Assembly: GCA_958296175.1 (NCBI GenBank) | Contig: OY282448.1 | Coordinates: forward strand, 558,001-622,000 | Length of the DNA stretch: 64,000 bases | Direction: 5' to 3' | Source of the DNA: an uncultured Chloroflexota bacterium | GTDB lineage: Bacteria; Chloroflexota; UBA11872 | Shown: one piece after another, positions 7,803 through 16,458 of the stretch | How the letters are laid out: each line of letters starts with the position of its first letter | How positions within the stretch are numbered: position 1 is the stretch's first letter | Notes under the pieces: generated by a model | Told to the model about the DNA's origin: nothing | What the model saw: only the letters and a program-made list of their open reading frames with translations | Database searches by the model: none | Program-made: the position numbers and the translations under genes

Positions 7803-8485
7803 AAACCCAACAGCCGGCGATAGCCCGCCACGCTAAAGCCTTCCGAGGCGGCGAACTGCTTGCGCTCCGCTTCCTCCGCAAGGACGGCGCGGGCCGCGGC
7901 GGCCACCTCGGCAGCGACCTCGGACGGAATCACGACCAGCCCGTTGACGTCACCGTGCAGCAAGTCGCCTGTCTGGATGGGCACGCCGTCGATCACCACC
8001 GGCTCGCCGGCGTCGTAGATCACGGCCGTGCCGTGCGCTACCACAGGGCCGCGGGCGAAGTAGTGCAGCCCCAGCGCCTCGACCTCCGGCAGGTCGCGCA
8101 CGCCGCCGTCGGTAACCAGGCCCACGCCGCCCAGCGCGCGGATGACGGTACCCATCACGTCGCCGCAGTGGCACGACTTGGACGGATTGTTGCCGCTGTC
8201 CTGGATGACCACCACCGAGGGCCTGGGCGATGCGTCCAACGCATCCCACAAGCCGAACTGCAGCTGCGGGTCGCGCGTGCGGCCGTAAGTCGTGCTGTCG
8301 CCCTTGGCGGTCACCGCATAGCCCACCATCGGCGTGCGGCTGATGCCCAGCAAGGCGCGCACGTTGGTTCCGACGTAGCCCTGCGTCTGGTCGCGCACCT
8401 GGAAGCGCTCGACCGCGTTGGCAATGGTGGGCGAATCGAAACTCGCCAGCTCGTCGAGCTGAGCCGCGCTGAGGGTAGACGACAT
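7799..8485 (-). CDS. RraA-like protein / 4-hydroxy-4-methyl-2-oxoglutarate aldolase family
   Basis: A 228-residue member of the RraA/HMG-aldolase fold. The hallmark GGVGLVTDGGVRDLPEV (Asp-Gly-x-x-Arg-Asp) is present at about residues 119-135, along with CGDVMGTVIRALG and the C-terminal GDLLHGDVNGLVVIP. Proteins with the RD pair are often divalent-metal-dependent oxaloacetate/HMG aldolases; others inhibit RNase E. With sugar-catabolic neighbours, the aldolase role is preferred, by inference. I chose the ATG at 8485 because GGGAGG lies about 10 bases upstream and the homologous region begins there; the open frame beyond it is low-complexity and includes the repeats. Confidence 0.85.
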   Translation of the reverse strand: MSSTLSAAQLDELASFDSPTIANAVERFQVRDQTQGYVGTNVRALLGISRTPMVGYAVTAKGDSTTYGRTRDPQLQFGLWDALDASPRPSVVVIQDSGNNPSKSCHCGDVMGTVIRALGGVGLVTDGGVRDLPEVEALGLHYFARGPVVAHGTAVIYDAGEPVVIDGVPIQTGDLLHGDVNGLVVIPSEVAAEVAAAARAVLAEEAERKQFAASEGFSVAGYRRLLGF

Positions 8486-8560
8486 CAGGCTGAACCTCCC
8501 AGGCAAAGCACAAGCGCACGCTACCAAAGCCAACGGCCACGAACGCCCGAAGACCCCCTC

Positions 8561-8722
8561 ACCCCAACCCTCTCCCCCGCTGCGGGGGAGAGGGAGAAGA
8601 CCACCATGCACGGCGGCGTCCCCCGCCTCTTTTCCCTCTACCTCTGCGGGGGAGAGGGGGAGCTTCACATGCTCCAATCCGTCGAAAAATTCCGCTTCTC
8701 CCCGCAGGGGAGAGGGGAAGAC
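8561..8722. repeat. cluster of CTCTCCC-type intergenic palindromes
   Basis: Three imperfect copies of a C-rich/G-rich inverted repeat lie between two minus-strand genes. The best has perfect 11-base arms CTCTCCCCCGC (8570-8580) and GCGGGGGAGAG (8582-8592) with a one-base loop. Others lie near 8628-8660 and 8695-8715. They could act as terminators in either direction. The rest of the gap 8486-8733 shows no gene. Confidence 0.6.
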
Positions 8723-8733
8723 GGGGGAAACTC

Positions 8734-9537
8734 CTAGGCAAGCTCTTCGGCGCGGCGGACGGCGGCGGTGATGGCTTTCTGCATGGCTTGCGGGATGTCG
8801 AACTCTGCCAGCGCCTGCAGCGCGGCGGCGGTGGTGCCGCCCGGCGAGGTGACCGCCGCGCGCAGTTCTGCGGGCGTCTGGCCCGTCGCCTCCCACAGCG
8901 CGGCCGCTCCCGCGATGGTTTCGCGCACCAGCAGTTCGGCCGTGGGCCGTTCCAGGCCGTGCGCCGCGGCCGCGTCGATCCAGGCTTCGGCCAGCAGATA
9001 GACGTAAGCCGGGCCGCTGCCGTGAACCGCCGTGGCCGCGTCGATCAGCTGCTCGCGCTCGATTTCAATCGCCGCGCCCAGCGCCTCCAGCACGCGGCGT
9101 GCAAGGCTGCGGTCGGCGGCCGTGACGCCGCGGTCGGCAATCCAGACGGACGCGCCGCGCCCCACCTGGGCCGCAATGTTGGGCATCACGCGCACTATGC
9201 GGTCGTTCCTCAGACCCTCGCGCAGGGCCTTCAGCGTCACGCCCGCCATAATCGACAGCACCAGTGCCGAGCCGTCCACGCGCGGGCGAAGGTCGGCGGC
9301 CAGGTCCGCAAAGTTCTGCGGCTTGACGGCCAGCACGATCAGCTCGGCGGCGGCGGCCGTGTTCCCCAGGTCGGCGCTGGCCGCCGCGCCAAGCTCGGCG
9401 GTCAGCGCCGCGCGGCGCTCGGCCACGATCTCCACAATGGTGACGTCGCCGGGGTCCAGCAAGCCGCGTTGGATCAGCCCGCGGGCAATGGCCGCGCCCA
9501 TGGCGCCGCCGCCGATGATGGCCGTTGCAACTCCCAC
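8734..9537 (-). CDS. proC: pyrroline-5-carboxylate reductase
   Basis: A 267-residue enzyme for the last step of proline biosynthesis, reducing 1-pyrroline-5-carboxylate with NAD(P)H in the cytoplasm. It has the N-terminal Rossmann motif GGGAMGAAIARG, the AVKPQ strand end, the VRVMPN segment and the C-terminal signature GSGPAYVYLLAEA (about 174-186) followed by SPGGTTAAAL. Length matches the family. I chose the GTG at 9537, which gives VGVATAIIGGGAMG; the frame continues upstream without homology. It lies downstream of comEC on the same strand with a ~120-base gap. Confidence 0.93.
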   Translation of the reverse strand: MGVATAIIGGGAMGAAIARGLIQRGLLDPGDVTIVEIVAERRAALTAELGAAASADLGNTAAAAELIVLAVKPQNFADLAADLRPRVDGSALVLSIMAGVTLKALREGLRNDRIVRVMPNIAAQVGRGASVWIADRGVTAADRSLARRVLEALGAAIEIEREQLIDAATAVHGSGPAYVYLLAEAWIDAAAAHGLERPTAELLVRETIAGAAALWEATGQTPAELRAAVTSPGGTTAAALQALAEFDIPQAMQKAITAAVRRAEELA

Positions 9538-9659
9538 AACGCAGCCTCGGGCTGTCGGTTGGCGGAATCGTACCCCGGCCGCAGGACGGGCCGGCGGCGG
9601 GCGGCGGCTATTGGGGTCGACGTCGGCGGTTGCCCCGCGCGGCATGCCCGCGGCGGCGA

Positions 9660-11870
9660 TCAGGCCGGACGGCGCACTTCGATCTGGCCTTCGCGCGCGT
9701 GGATGGTGAGCAGCGTGCCTTCCACCAGCGCGCGAGCGCCCAGAGCGCCGTCCGCCTCGACGTGCACGGCGGCCAGTTGCGCCCGCGTGGGGTGCGGCGC
9801 CACCAGCAGCGAAATCCCCGCCGCGCGCAGCGCGCGCGGCGCACCGGCCGCCAGCAGCCCGCGCCGCGACAGCACCAACACGTCGGCCGCAACGCCGGAC
9901 GGCGGCAGCGCGGCAGCGCCGGGCGGCGCCACCAGCAGCGCCGCGTCCGGGGTTTCCAGCAGCGTCCAGGTTCCAGACGCGTCGGAAAGCAGCCGCACCA
10001 CCACGCCGCCGCTGGCCGCCCGATCCGAGGCGTCGACGGCGGCGCGCCGCGACCCGTCCGGCGCGACCAGGTGCGCGCCCAAGGCGTGCAGCGGCAGCGC
10101 CGCCACCTGCCGAATGGGGCGCTCTGCCAGCAGTTTCAGGGCCGTCGCCGCGCTGCGCCCGTCCGACCTGGGCATGGCCAGCAGGTCGATGGCCGGGTCC
10201 CAGGCGGGCAGCGCCGCGTCCAGCACCACCGGGCGCAAGGAATCCCCCGCCACCACCAGACTCGTCTCGGCGCGGCGCACGTAGACCGTGGGCGCGGACC
10301 GCGCCGAGCTGATCGTGATGCGCGTCGCGCCGTCGTCCACCAGCCGCGCCGCGCCGCCCACCGCCAACGCCGGCGGCAGCACCACGGCCGCAATGCCCGC
10401 CGCCGCCAGCGCCAGCCGCGGAATCGGCAGGTCGACCGGCGGGATTCGCCAGGGCCGGCGGCCGCCCTGCATGGCAACCAACAGCGCAATTGCGCCGTAC
10501 ACCACCGCTGCATGCCCCAGGCCGAAGCCTGGAATAGGCGTCGACGCGCCAGGCAGCCCGGCGGCCAGGCGCGTGATGCGGATCAGGTATTCCAGCGGGA
10601 CCCAGGCGATCCAGGCCACCACGTCGCCCAGCGGCCATTGCGCCGCCGCCCAGACCGCCACCGGCACGCCCGCCGCCATGATCCAGGGCGGCGCGGCCAG
10701 CGCCAGGAGGTTGGCCGGAACCGCCGCCAGCTGCAGGCGCTCGAACGTGGCGGCGATGATGGGCGTCACCATCAGGCTGGCGGACAGCGTGGCGGCCAGA
10801 ATCTCCGCCGCCAGCCGCGGCAGGCGCGCGCGCTGCGTCAGCCAGTCGGCCAGTCCCGGCGTAATCAGCAGCAGCCCCAGCGTGGCCGCAAACGAGAGCT
10901 GAAAGCCCACGTCAATCAGCGCCGAGGGGTCCACCAGCACGATCCCCGCCGCGGCCGCCGACAGCCCCGCCAGCGCGTCCTCGTCGCGGCCCAGCACCCA
11001 GGCCAACAGCGCCATCACGCCCATCACCGCCGCCCGAACCACACCGGGATCGGCCCCGGCCAGAACGGCGTACAACGGCAATGCGACGATTGCCAGCATC
11101 ACCCCGTAGCGTCCGATCACCACCCCGGCCAGACGCCGCACGCCTATGGCCACCAGGGTGATGTTGAACCCCGAAATGGCCACCACGTGGATGAGACCCG
11201 AAGCCGCGAAGTCGTCGCGCAGGTCGCCGGGAATGCCCGAGCGAATGCCCACCAGGATGGCCGAGAGCAGCGCCCCGTGCGGCTCCGGCAGCACGGCGCG
11301 AACCCGTTGGTCGATGTGCGCCCGCAGCTGCGCAAGCCAGGACGGGTCGTCCCGGGCCGGCGGGTCGAGGATGCGCACGCGCGGCGCGTCGATGCGGCCG
11401 ACGATGGCCTGGTCCAGCTGCGCCAGGCCGCCGGGCAGCGGGCGGGGGGACGGCTCGAAGGTCCCCGTCACGGCCAGGCGCGACCGCCAGGGAGCCAAAC
11501 CGCGCGGCATGAAGAAATCCACGCGCCCGGAGGCCGGCGACAGCTCGTCGTCGTCCAGCGCCGCGCGTTCCACCTGCAGCGTGCGGCGCGCGCCGACCCA
11601 CTCGTCCACCACCACGCCTTCCAGGCGCACCTGGGCGCCGGCCGGCGGGTACAGCAGCGGCGTCTGCGCGCTCTGGTGATGCCCCCCGCGCGCCATGCCC
11701 AACGCCAGCGCCGCCAGCGCCAACGCCAGCGACAGCGCTGGACGGTTGCGGCGGACCACGCCGGCCGCCAGCGCGCTCAGCGCCAGCGCCGCCGCCAGCC
11801 AGAACGGCGGCGGGCCCCACCAGGCCGTGGACGCCACCCCGCCCGCCAGCGCCGCCGCGGCCCAAATCAC
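9660..11870 (-). CDS. comEC: ComEC/Rec2-family DNA uptake channel protein with degenerate C-terminal domain
   Basis: A 736-residue polytopic membrane protein. The N-terminal ~65 residues form membrane helices, then comes an OB-like DUF4131 segment, then the Competence core (about 190-480) with HVVAISGFNITLVA and the conserved channel helices. In natural transformation ComEC moves single-stranded DNA through the inner membrane. The C-terminal ~230 residues occupy the place of the metallo-beta-lactamase-like nuclease domain. However, the expected HxHxDH metal motif is absent: the equivalent stretch reads IDLLAMPRSDGRSAAT. So nuclease activity of this domain is unlikely. GTG start; an A/T-containing ATGATAGG lies about 15-20 bases upstream. 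comEA lies nearby on the same strand. Confidence 0.9.
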   Translation of the reverse strand: MIWAAAALAGGVASTAWWGPPPFWLAAALALSALAAGVVRRNRPALSLALALAALALGMARGGHHQSAQTPLLYPPAGAQVRLEGVVVDEWVGARRTLQVERAALDDDELSPASGRVDFFMPRGLAPWRSRLAVTGTFEPSPRPLPGGLAQLDQAIVGRIDAPRVRILDPPARDDPSWLAQLRAHIDQRVRAVLPEPHGALLSAILVGIRSGIPGDLRDDFAASGLIHVVAISGFNITLVAIGVRRLAGVVIGRYGVMLAIVALPLYAVLAGADPGVVRAAVMGVMALLAWVLGRDEDALAGLSAAAAGIVLVDPSALIDVGFQLSFAATLGLLLITPGLADWLTQRARLPRLAAEILAATLSASLMVTPIIAATFERLQLAAVPANLLALAAPPWIMAAGVPVAVWAAAQWPLGDVVAWIAWVPLEYLIRITRLAAGLPGASTPIPGFGLGHAAVVYGAIALLVAMQGGRRPWRIPPVDLPIPRLALAAAGIAAVVLPPALAVGGAARLVDDGATRITISSARSAPTVYVRRAETSLVVAGDSLRPVVLDAALPAWDPAIDLLAMPRSDGRSAATALKLLAERPIRQVAALPLHALGAHLVAPDGSRRAAVDASDRAASGGVVVRLLSDASGTWTLLETPDAALLVAPPGAAALPPSGVAADVLVLSRRGLLAAGAPRALRAAGISLLVAPHPTRAQLAAVHVEADGALGARALVEGTLLTIHAREGQIEVRRPA

Positions 11871-12147
11871 CTGACGCCGCCTATCATTGCCGTGAATGCC
11901 GCGGCTTGCAGCCGGTGACGGTGACGCCCGCGCGCCCAGACGCTGTCACTCATGCCGTGAATGCCGCGTCCCGCGGCTGGCGCGGCCTGCGGGGGCGGAA
12001 ACGCCGCGCGGCGTCCAGGTCGTGGCGCGGCCTGCGGCGGCGCTCCCCTGGCGCGTCGTCAGGGGCGGCGGCAGCCAGGTCGGCTGGCCCCGCCCCTTCC
12101 GCGCCCCGTATGCTGGGGGCGCGCCGCGCACGCCGCGTGAACGCCGC

Positions 12148-12336
12148 ATGAGCCGCCAGCTGCGGGCCACGTTCGCCTCGATCTTTGCGTTCTTCTTTCT
12201 CACGATCATCGTGATCGTGTGGTCCATCGACCTGCGCTCGCCGCTGCCGATTCTGATCGAGGCGCTGCTGGTTGGCGGAACCGCAGCGCTTGCGCTGCGC
12301 GCGCGCCGCCGCAGCAAGGTCACGTCCGAAAACTGA
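12148..12336 (+). CDS. small two-helix membrane protein, unknown function
   Basis: A 62-residue protein on the strand opposite to its com neighbours. A short basic N-terminus is followed by a strongly hydrophobic segment (about 11-27, with three consecutive Phe) and a second one (about 33-50), ending in a basic RARRRSK tail. No family recognised. A TATGCT candidate -10 lies about 40 bases upstream in otherwise GC-rich DNA, which supports a real gene. Its last 17 bases overlap the 3' end of comEA, tail to tail. Confidence 0.55.
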   Translation: MSRQLRATFASIFAFFFLTIIVIVWSIDLRSPLPILIEALLVGGTAALALRARRRSKVTSEN

Positions 12337-12712
12337 TCAGCGGCGCGATGCGCCGAACCGTGGCCGACGGAATACCCAGCGCGCTCAAATCGTCCGCGGA
12401 ACGCAGCGGCCCAAAGATCGTGCGCACGTGCGCGATGCGGGCCGCGTAGCTCGGCCCGATGCCGGGCAGCCGCTCCGCCAGCTCGTCGGGCGGCAGCAGG
12501 TTGATCGGCAAGCTTCCCCGCGGCAGTTGGCTCGGCGTCGTCAGCGCCGGCGCCGCGGCCGGCCGCTCCGGCCGCTCCGGCCGCGGCCCGGCCGCCGCCG
12601 TCAGGCCGGCCAGCACCAGCGCGCCGACGGCCGCCGCCGCGGTCAGCAGCCGCAGCGCCAGGCGGACGGCAGACGGCTCGTCCAGATGGGCCGGCGCGGC
12701 GGGGTCGCTCAC
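12320..12712 (-). CDS. comEA: ComEA-like helix-hairpin-helix DNA-binding protein
   Basis: A 130-residue protein with one N-terminal membrane anchor (about 18-42), a Pro/Arg-rich linker and a C-terminal double helix-hairpin-helix. Key residues: INLLPPDELAERLPGIGPSYAARI and FGPLRSADDLSALGIP. ComEA binds incoming double-stranded DNA outside the membrane and hands it to ComEC, encoded about 450 bases downstream on the same strand. The linker repeats Arg-Pro-Glu-Arg-Pro. GTG start, GAGG just upstream; it begins 6 bases after the MoeA-fusion stop, so it is probably in the moeA operon. Confidence 0.85.
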   Translation of the reverse strand: MSDPAAPAHLDEPSAVRLALRLLTAAAAVGALVLAGLTAAAGPRPERPERPAAAPALTTPSQLPRGSLPINLLPPDELAERLPGIGPSYAARIAHVRTIFGPLRSADDLSALGIPSATVRRIAPLISFRT

Positions 12713-12718
12713 CTGGCC

Positions 12719-14755
12719 TCAGCCGGCGGCGCAGAGGCCGCCGACCACCTCGCCCATCCGCGTCACGTCGTAGCCCCCCATGGCGTCCACCGCGCGCGCC
12801 GTCGCGGGGTCGCGCAGCACCTCCAGCAAGGCCTGCACCGGGGGGTGCGCCAGGTGCTCGGCGGGGACGACCAGGTCGTAACGCTCCATTCCCACGGGCA
12901 CGAAGTCCGTCCCAAGCGCGCGGGCCGCCGCGCGCACGCCCAGCCCCGCGTCGGCCGCGCCGCCGTGCACCTCGCTGGCCACGGCCAGATGCGTGTACTG
13001 CTCGCGCGCGTAGCCCTCCACCGCGTCCGAGTCGACGCCGGCCGCGGCCAGCAGATAGTCCAGCAGCATGCGCGTGCCGGAGCCGCGCTGGCGGTTGACG
13101 AACCGCACCCCCGCGCCGGCCAGGTCGCGCACGCCGCGCAGCCGCTTGGGGTTCCCGGCCGGCACGATCAAGCCCTGTTCCCGCATGGCAAAGTGCACCA
13201 GCGTCACGCGGCGGCCCGGTAAAACCCGCCGCACGTCGGTCTCGTTGTAGGTCCCGCTGGCCGGGTCCAACAGGTGGCAGCCGGCCAGATGCGCTTCGCC
13301 GCGGCGCAGCGCAACCAGCCCGCCGTAGCTGCCGGCGTTGGTGGACGCCAGACGCATGGGCGGGAAGCGCCGCGCCAGCTCGCTGGCCAGCAGATCCAGC
13401 GCCGGGTCGTGGCTCCCGATCGCCACCACCGTCTGATCGACGGCGTGCGCCGGCCCCAACAGCTCGACGTCCACCTCGGCGCCGGCCGCCGCGCCCTCGG
13501 AAAAGCGCGGGATGGTGACCAGCCCGTCGGCGCGCACCAGCGACATGACGACCCCGGCGGCGCGTTCCAGCGGCGCGGCGATCACGCGCGACCCCACACG
13601 CCCCACGCGCACGCGCACGAACTCGTCGTCGCCAGCCGGCGAGACCAAGGTGCGCGGGGTCACCGCCCTGATCGTGGGGCGCGGGGCGGTGGCCAGCCCC
13701 AGACACTCGTCCACCAGCGGCCGCACGAACAGCTCGAACGTCAGCGCGGCCGAGACCGGGTAGCCGGGAATGCCCAGCACCGGCGCGCCCTGCGCCGCGC
13801 CCAGCACCACCGGATGCCCGGGCCGCACCGCCACGCCGTGCACGAAGACCCGTCCCAGATCGGCAATCGCGCGCGCGCTGAAGTCCTCGCGGCCCGCCGA
13901 CGACCCCGCGTTGATCACCACGACGTCCGCCGACGCAAGCGCAGCGGCGGCGGCGGCGCGGATGTCCTCGAACCGGTCGGGGACGATTGCGCCGCGCACG
14001 GCCTCCGCGCCCCACGACTCGGCCATGGCCGCCAGCATCAGGCCGTTGAACTCGATCAGCTCGCCGCGCGCGGGCGTGCGGCCGATGGGCACCAGCTCCG
14101 ACCCCGTGGGAATGACGGCCACGCGCGGCCGCGCCATCACCTCCACCTCGTGATGGCCCGCCGCCGCGATGGCGCCCAGGTCGCGCGGCTCCAGGCGCTT
14201 GCCCTGGGGGATCACCAGCTCGGACACCACCAGGTCCTCGCCCATGGGCCGCACGTGCTGCCAGGGCGCAACCGCGTCCAGGATTTCGATCCAGCCGTCG
14301 CCGCGGTCGAAGATGTCCTCGATCATGACCACGGCGTCGGCATCCGACGGCATGGCGCCGCCGGTGTCCACCCAGACGGCCTGCGTCCCCACGCGCAATC
14401 GGCGCGGGGAGGTTTCGCTGGCCCCCACAGTGTCGGCAGCGGCAACCGCCGCGCCGTCCATGGCTGCGGCCGCGAAGTGCGGGCTGGAGATGGCCGCCCA
14501 CACCGGCGCCGCGGTCACGCGCCCCAGCGCCTGGTCGAGCGGCAGGCAAACCGTCCGCCGCGGCGGCCAGCCCGGCAGCTCGTCCAGCGCCGCGCGCATC
14601 CGCGCGCGCGCCTCGGCCAGCGGCACGTCGTGCAAGTACACCGTGCGCCCCGCCGAGTCGGCGGCAGCCGGCGGCGGGTCGGCAGCCGGCGGCGGGTCGG
14701 CAGCAGCCGGCGGCGGGTCGGCGCCGGCGGTCGAGTCAGAACCGTTCGACGTCAA
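12719..14755 (-). CDS. MoeA-like molybdopterin molybdotransferase fused to a periplasmic-binding-protein-like domain
   Basis: A 678-residue fusion. After an N-terminal (PPPAAAD)-type repeat, residues ~40-410 form a complete MoeA region (AMDGAAVAAADT, GGAMPSDADAVVMIED, VINAGSSAGREDF, GIPGYPVSAALTFE). Residues ~440-675 are a LysR-substrate/PBP-like domain (LASTNAGSYGGLVALRRGEAH, GSGTRMLLDYLL). MoeA inserts molybdate into MPT-AMP; the fused domain resembles a ligand sensor or carrier for an oxyanion or cofactor (inference). I list the TTG at 14755 because GAGGGGG sits 7 bases upstream and it overlaps the end of moeA by 20 bases. The GTG at 14641, just before the first conserved block, is a good alternative that removes the Pro-rich repeat. 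Confidence 0.85.
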   Translation of the reverse strand: MTSNGSDSTAGADPPPAAADPPPAADPPPAAADSAGRTVYLHDVPLAEARARMRAALDELPGWPPRRTVCLPLDQALGRVTAAPVWAAISSPHFAAAAMDGAAVAAADTVGASETSPRRLRVGTQAVWVDTGGAMPSDADAVVMIEDIFDRGDGWIEILDAVAPWQHVRPMGEDLVVSELVIPQGKRLEPRDLGAIAAAGHHEVEVMARPRVAVIPTGSELVPIGRTPARGELIEFNGLMLAAMAESWGAEAVRGAIVPDRFEDIRAAAAAALASADVVVINAGSSAGREDFSARAIADLGRVFVHGVAVRPGHPVVLGAAQGAPVLGIPGYPVSAALTFELFVRPLVDECLGLATAPRPTIRAVTPRTLVSPAGDDEFVRVRVGRVGSRVIAAPLERAAGVVMSLVRADGLVTIPRFSEGAAAGAEVDVELLGPAHAVDQTVVAIGSHDPALDLLASELARRFPPMRLASTNAGSYGGLVALRRGEAHLAGCHLLDPASGTYNETDVRRVLPGRRVTLVHFAMREQGLIVPAGNPKRLRGVRDLAGAGVRFVNRQRGSGTRMLLDYLLAAAGVDSDAVEGYAREQYTHLAVASEVHGGAADAGLGVRAAARALGTDFVPVGMERYDLVVPAEHLAHPPVQALLEVLRDPATARAVDAMGGYDVTRMGEVVGGLCAAG

Positions 14756-15971
14756 CCCAGGCCCCCTCAGCCGCGCCGCCGGCGTCCAGAGGAATCCGCA
14801 CCATCCCCGACGCGCGCACCATGGTGGCAATGAGGTTCGACTTGCCCAACACCGGCTCGGCCCACCATTCCCCGCCGCGCCGCGTGAGCGCCGCGGGCAC
14901 GAAGTCCAGCCGACCCGTCTGCGAGCTCAGGTTGCGCGTCAGGCGCGCCCGCGTCAGCCGCGGCTCCGGGACAGACGGCGCGCCCAGCAGGCGAGCGATG
15001 GTGGGGGCAACCAGCAGACCAAACACCACCATCGCCGACACCGGGTTGCCCGGCAGCCCGAACACGGGCGTGCCGCCGGCCAGGGCGGCAATGGTGGGCT
15101 TGCCAGGCTTCACCGCCAGCCCGTGCGCCAGCACGCCCGGCGCGCCCAGCGCGGCAATCACGTCGGCCGTCACGTCCCGCGCGCTCACCGAGCTCCCGGC
15201 CGAAATAACCAGCAGGTCGCAGGCGGCCAGCGCGGCGCGGGCGCGGCGTTCCAGTTCCGCGCGGTCGTCGGGCGCCACGCCGTAGGCGCACGCCTCCGCC
15301 CCGGCCGCGCGCGCCAGCGCCGTCAGCGTGGTGGAATTGACGTCGCGCACGCGGCCCGGCCCGGGCGCCGCCTGGGGCGGCACGATTTCGTCGCCCGACG
15401 AGAGCACGCCGACCCGCGGCCGGACCGCGGCCTCCACCTCCGTAATCCCCAGCGCCGCCAGCACCCCGGCGTCCTGCGCCCGCAGCCGTTGGCCGGCCGG
15501 CAGCACCAGATCGCCCGGCTGCAAGTCTTCCCCCGCCTGCACGACGTTCGCCCCCGGCGCCGCCGGCCGCACGACCTCGATGGCGTCGTCGTCGATCGGC
15601 TGGGTGTACTCCACCATCACCACCGCGTCCGCGCCGGGCGGCAGCATGCCGCCGGTGTGAATGAGCTGCGCTTCGCCGGGAGCGACCGGCAGCTCGGCGG
15701 CGCGGCCCATGGGCGTCTCGCCGCACACGCGCAGATAGGCCGGCAACCCCTCGGACGCGCCAAAGGTGTCGGCCGCGCGCACCGCGTACCCGTCCATGGC
15801 CGAGCGGACGAAGGCCGGGCTGGGCTCCGGCGCCGCAATCGGCGCCGCCGTCCAGCGCCCGACCGCCTCGGTCAGCCCCACCCGTTCCACGGCCCGCGGC
15901 GCCGGCAGCCGCTCGAACAGCCGCGCCAACGCCTCGGCAGGCGTCACCAGCTGAAAGAGCGCAGAGGTCAT
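14736..15971 (-). CDS. moeA: molybdopterin molybdenumtransferase MoeA
   Basis: A 411-residue canonical MoeA for molybdenum cofactor synthesis. All signature blocks are present: SAMDGYAVRAADTFG, HTGGMLPPGADAVVMVEYT, the MoCF-binding domain with LLVISAGSSVSARD, and GLPGNPVSAMVVFGL, with a C-terminal beta-barrel domain. It precedes a second, fused MoeA-like gene that overlaps it by about 20 bases, so both are probably translated together. Two MoeA-type proteins in tandem is a known arrangement in organisms using several Mo/W enzymes; none of those enzymes is in the window. Start chosen at the ATG (15971) just ahead of TSALFQLVTPAEAL; the frame is open 63 bases further. Confidence 0.92.
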   Translation of the reverse strand: MTSALFQLVTPAEALARLFERLPAPRAVERVGLTEAVGRWTAAPIAAPEPSPAFVRSAMDGYAVRAADTFGASEGLPAYLRVCGETPMGRAAELPVAPGEAQLIHTGGMLPPGADAVVMVEYTQPIDDDAIEVVRPAAPGANVVQAGEDLQPGDLVLPAGQRLRAQDAGVLAALGITEVEAAVRPRVGVLSSGDEIVPPQAAPGPGRVRDVNSTTLTALARAAGAEACAYGVAPDDRAELERRARAALAACDLLVISAGSSVSARDVTADVIAALGAPGVLAHGLAVKPGKPTIAALAGGTPVFGLPGNPVSAMVVFGLLVAPTIARLLGAPSVPEPRLTRARLTRNLSSQTGRLDFVPAALTRRGGEWWAEPVLGKSNLIATMVRASGMVRIPLDAGGAAEGAWVDVERF

Positions 15972-16125
15972 GAGGTTGCCGCCGGCGGTGCGCGCGGATG
16001 CGGCCGCATTCTGACACCCGCGGCACAGCCGCACGCGGCGCGCCGCGGCGCACGCGCCCTGTCGTCATCGGCGGCAGCGTCGGTGGGCGCCGCCTCGCAC
16101 ACGCCAGACTGCGCCGCCGCGCCCG

Positions 16126-16131
16126 TATACT
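16126..16131 (+). promoter_or_regulatory. candidate -10 element TATACT
   Basis: TATACT in a GC-rich intergenic region, 31 bases ahead of the GTG at 16162 and divergent from moeA. The hexamer 17 bases upstream (GCCAGA) is a poor -35. Confidence 0.45.
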
Positions 16132-16161
16132 GGGCAGGCCTCCCCCCACACGTGAGAAACC

Positions 16162-16437
16162 GTGGCGCAGGAATCCTCGCTCCAAACCGAGCGCGAGATT
16201 ACGTCCATCGAGTTCGAAGACCTGGAAGTGGAAGTCGAGGTCTGGCAAAGCCGCGCGGGCTGGAACGCCAGCTCCGTGATCGACGAACGCGACTACCGCG
16301 TGATGGGCGCCGCCTCGCGCGGCGACGCGCTAACGCGCCTGAAGACCTCCATCCTCGCCAGCACCGAAGCCACCTTCGCCCTGGGCATCAAAAACCGCCG
16401 CTACTGGTCCCCCAACCCCTACTGGAAAGGCCGCTAA
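16162..16437 (+). CDS. small conserved-looking hypothetical protein, 91 aa
   Basis: A 91-residue acidic-then-basic soluble protein with no family I recognise. The N-terminal half is rich in Glu/Asp (SIEFEDLEVEVEVW), suggesting short beta strands. The middle holds GDALTRLKTSILAS, a probable helix, and the end is aromatic (NRRYWSPNPYWKGR). The GTG start has the TATACT candidate promoter upstream and no overlap with moeA, which is transcribed away. Its codon bias towards G/C at third positions fits a real gene. Confidence 0.6.
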   Translation: MAQESSLQTEREITSIEFEDLEVEVEVWQSRAGWNASSVIDERDYRVMGAASRGDALTRLKTSILASTEATFALGIKNRRYWSPNPYWKGR

Positions 16438-16458
16438 CCCCGCGGCCGCCCCTGCGGC

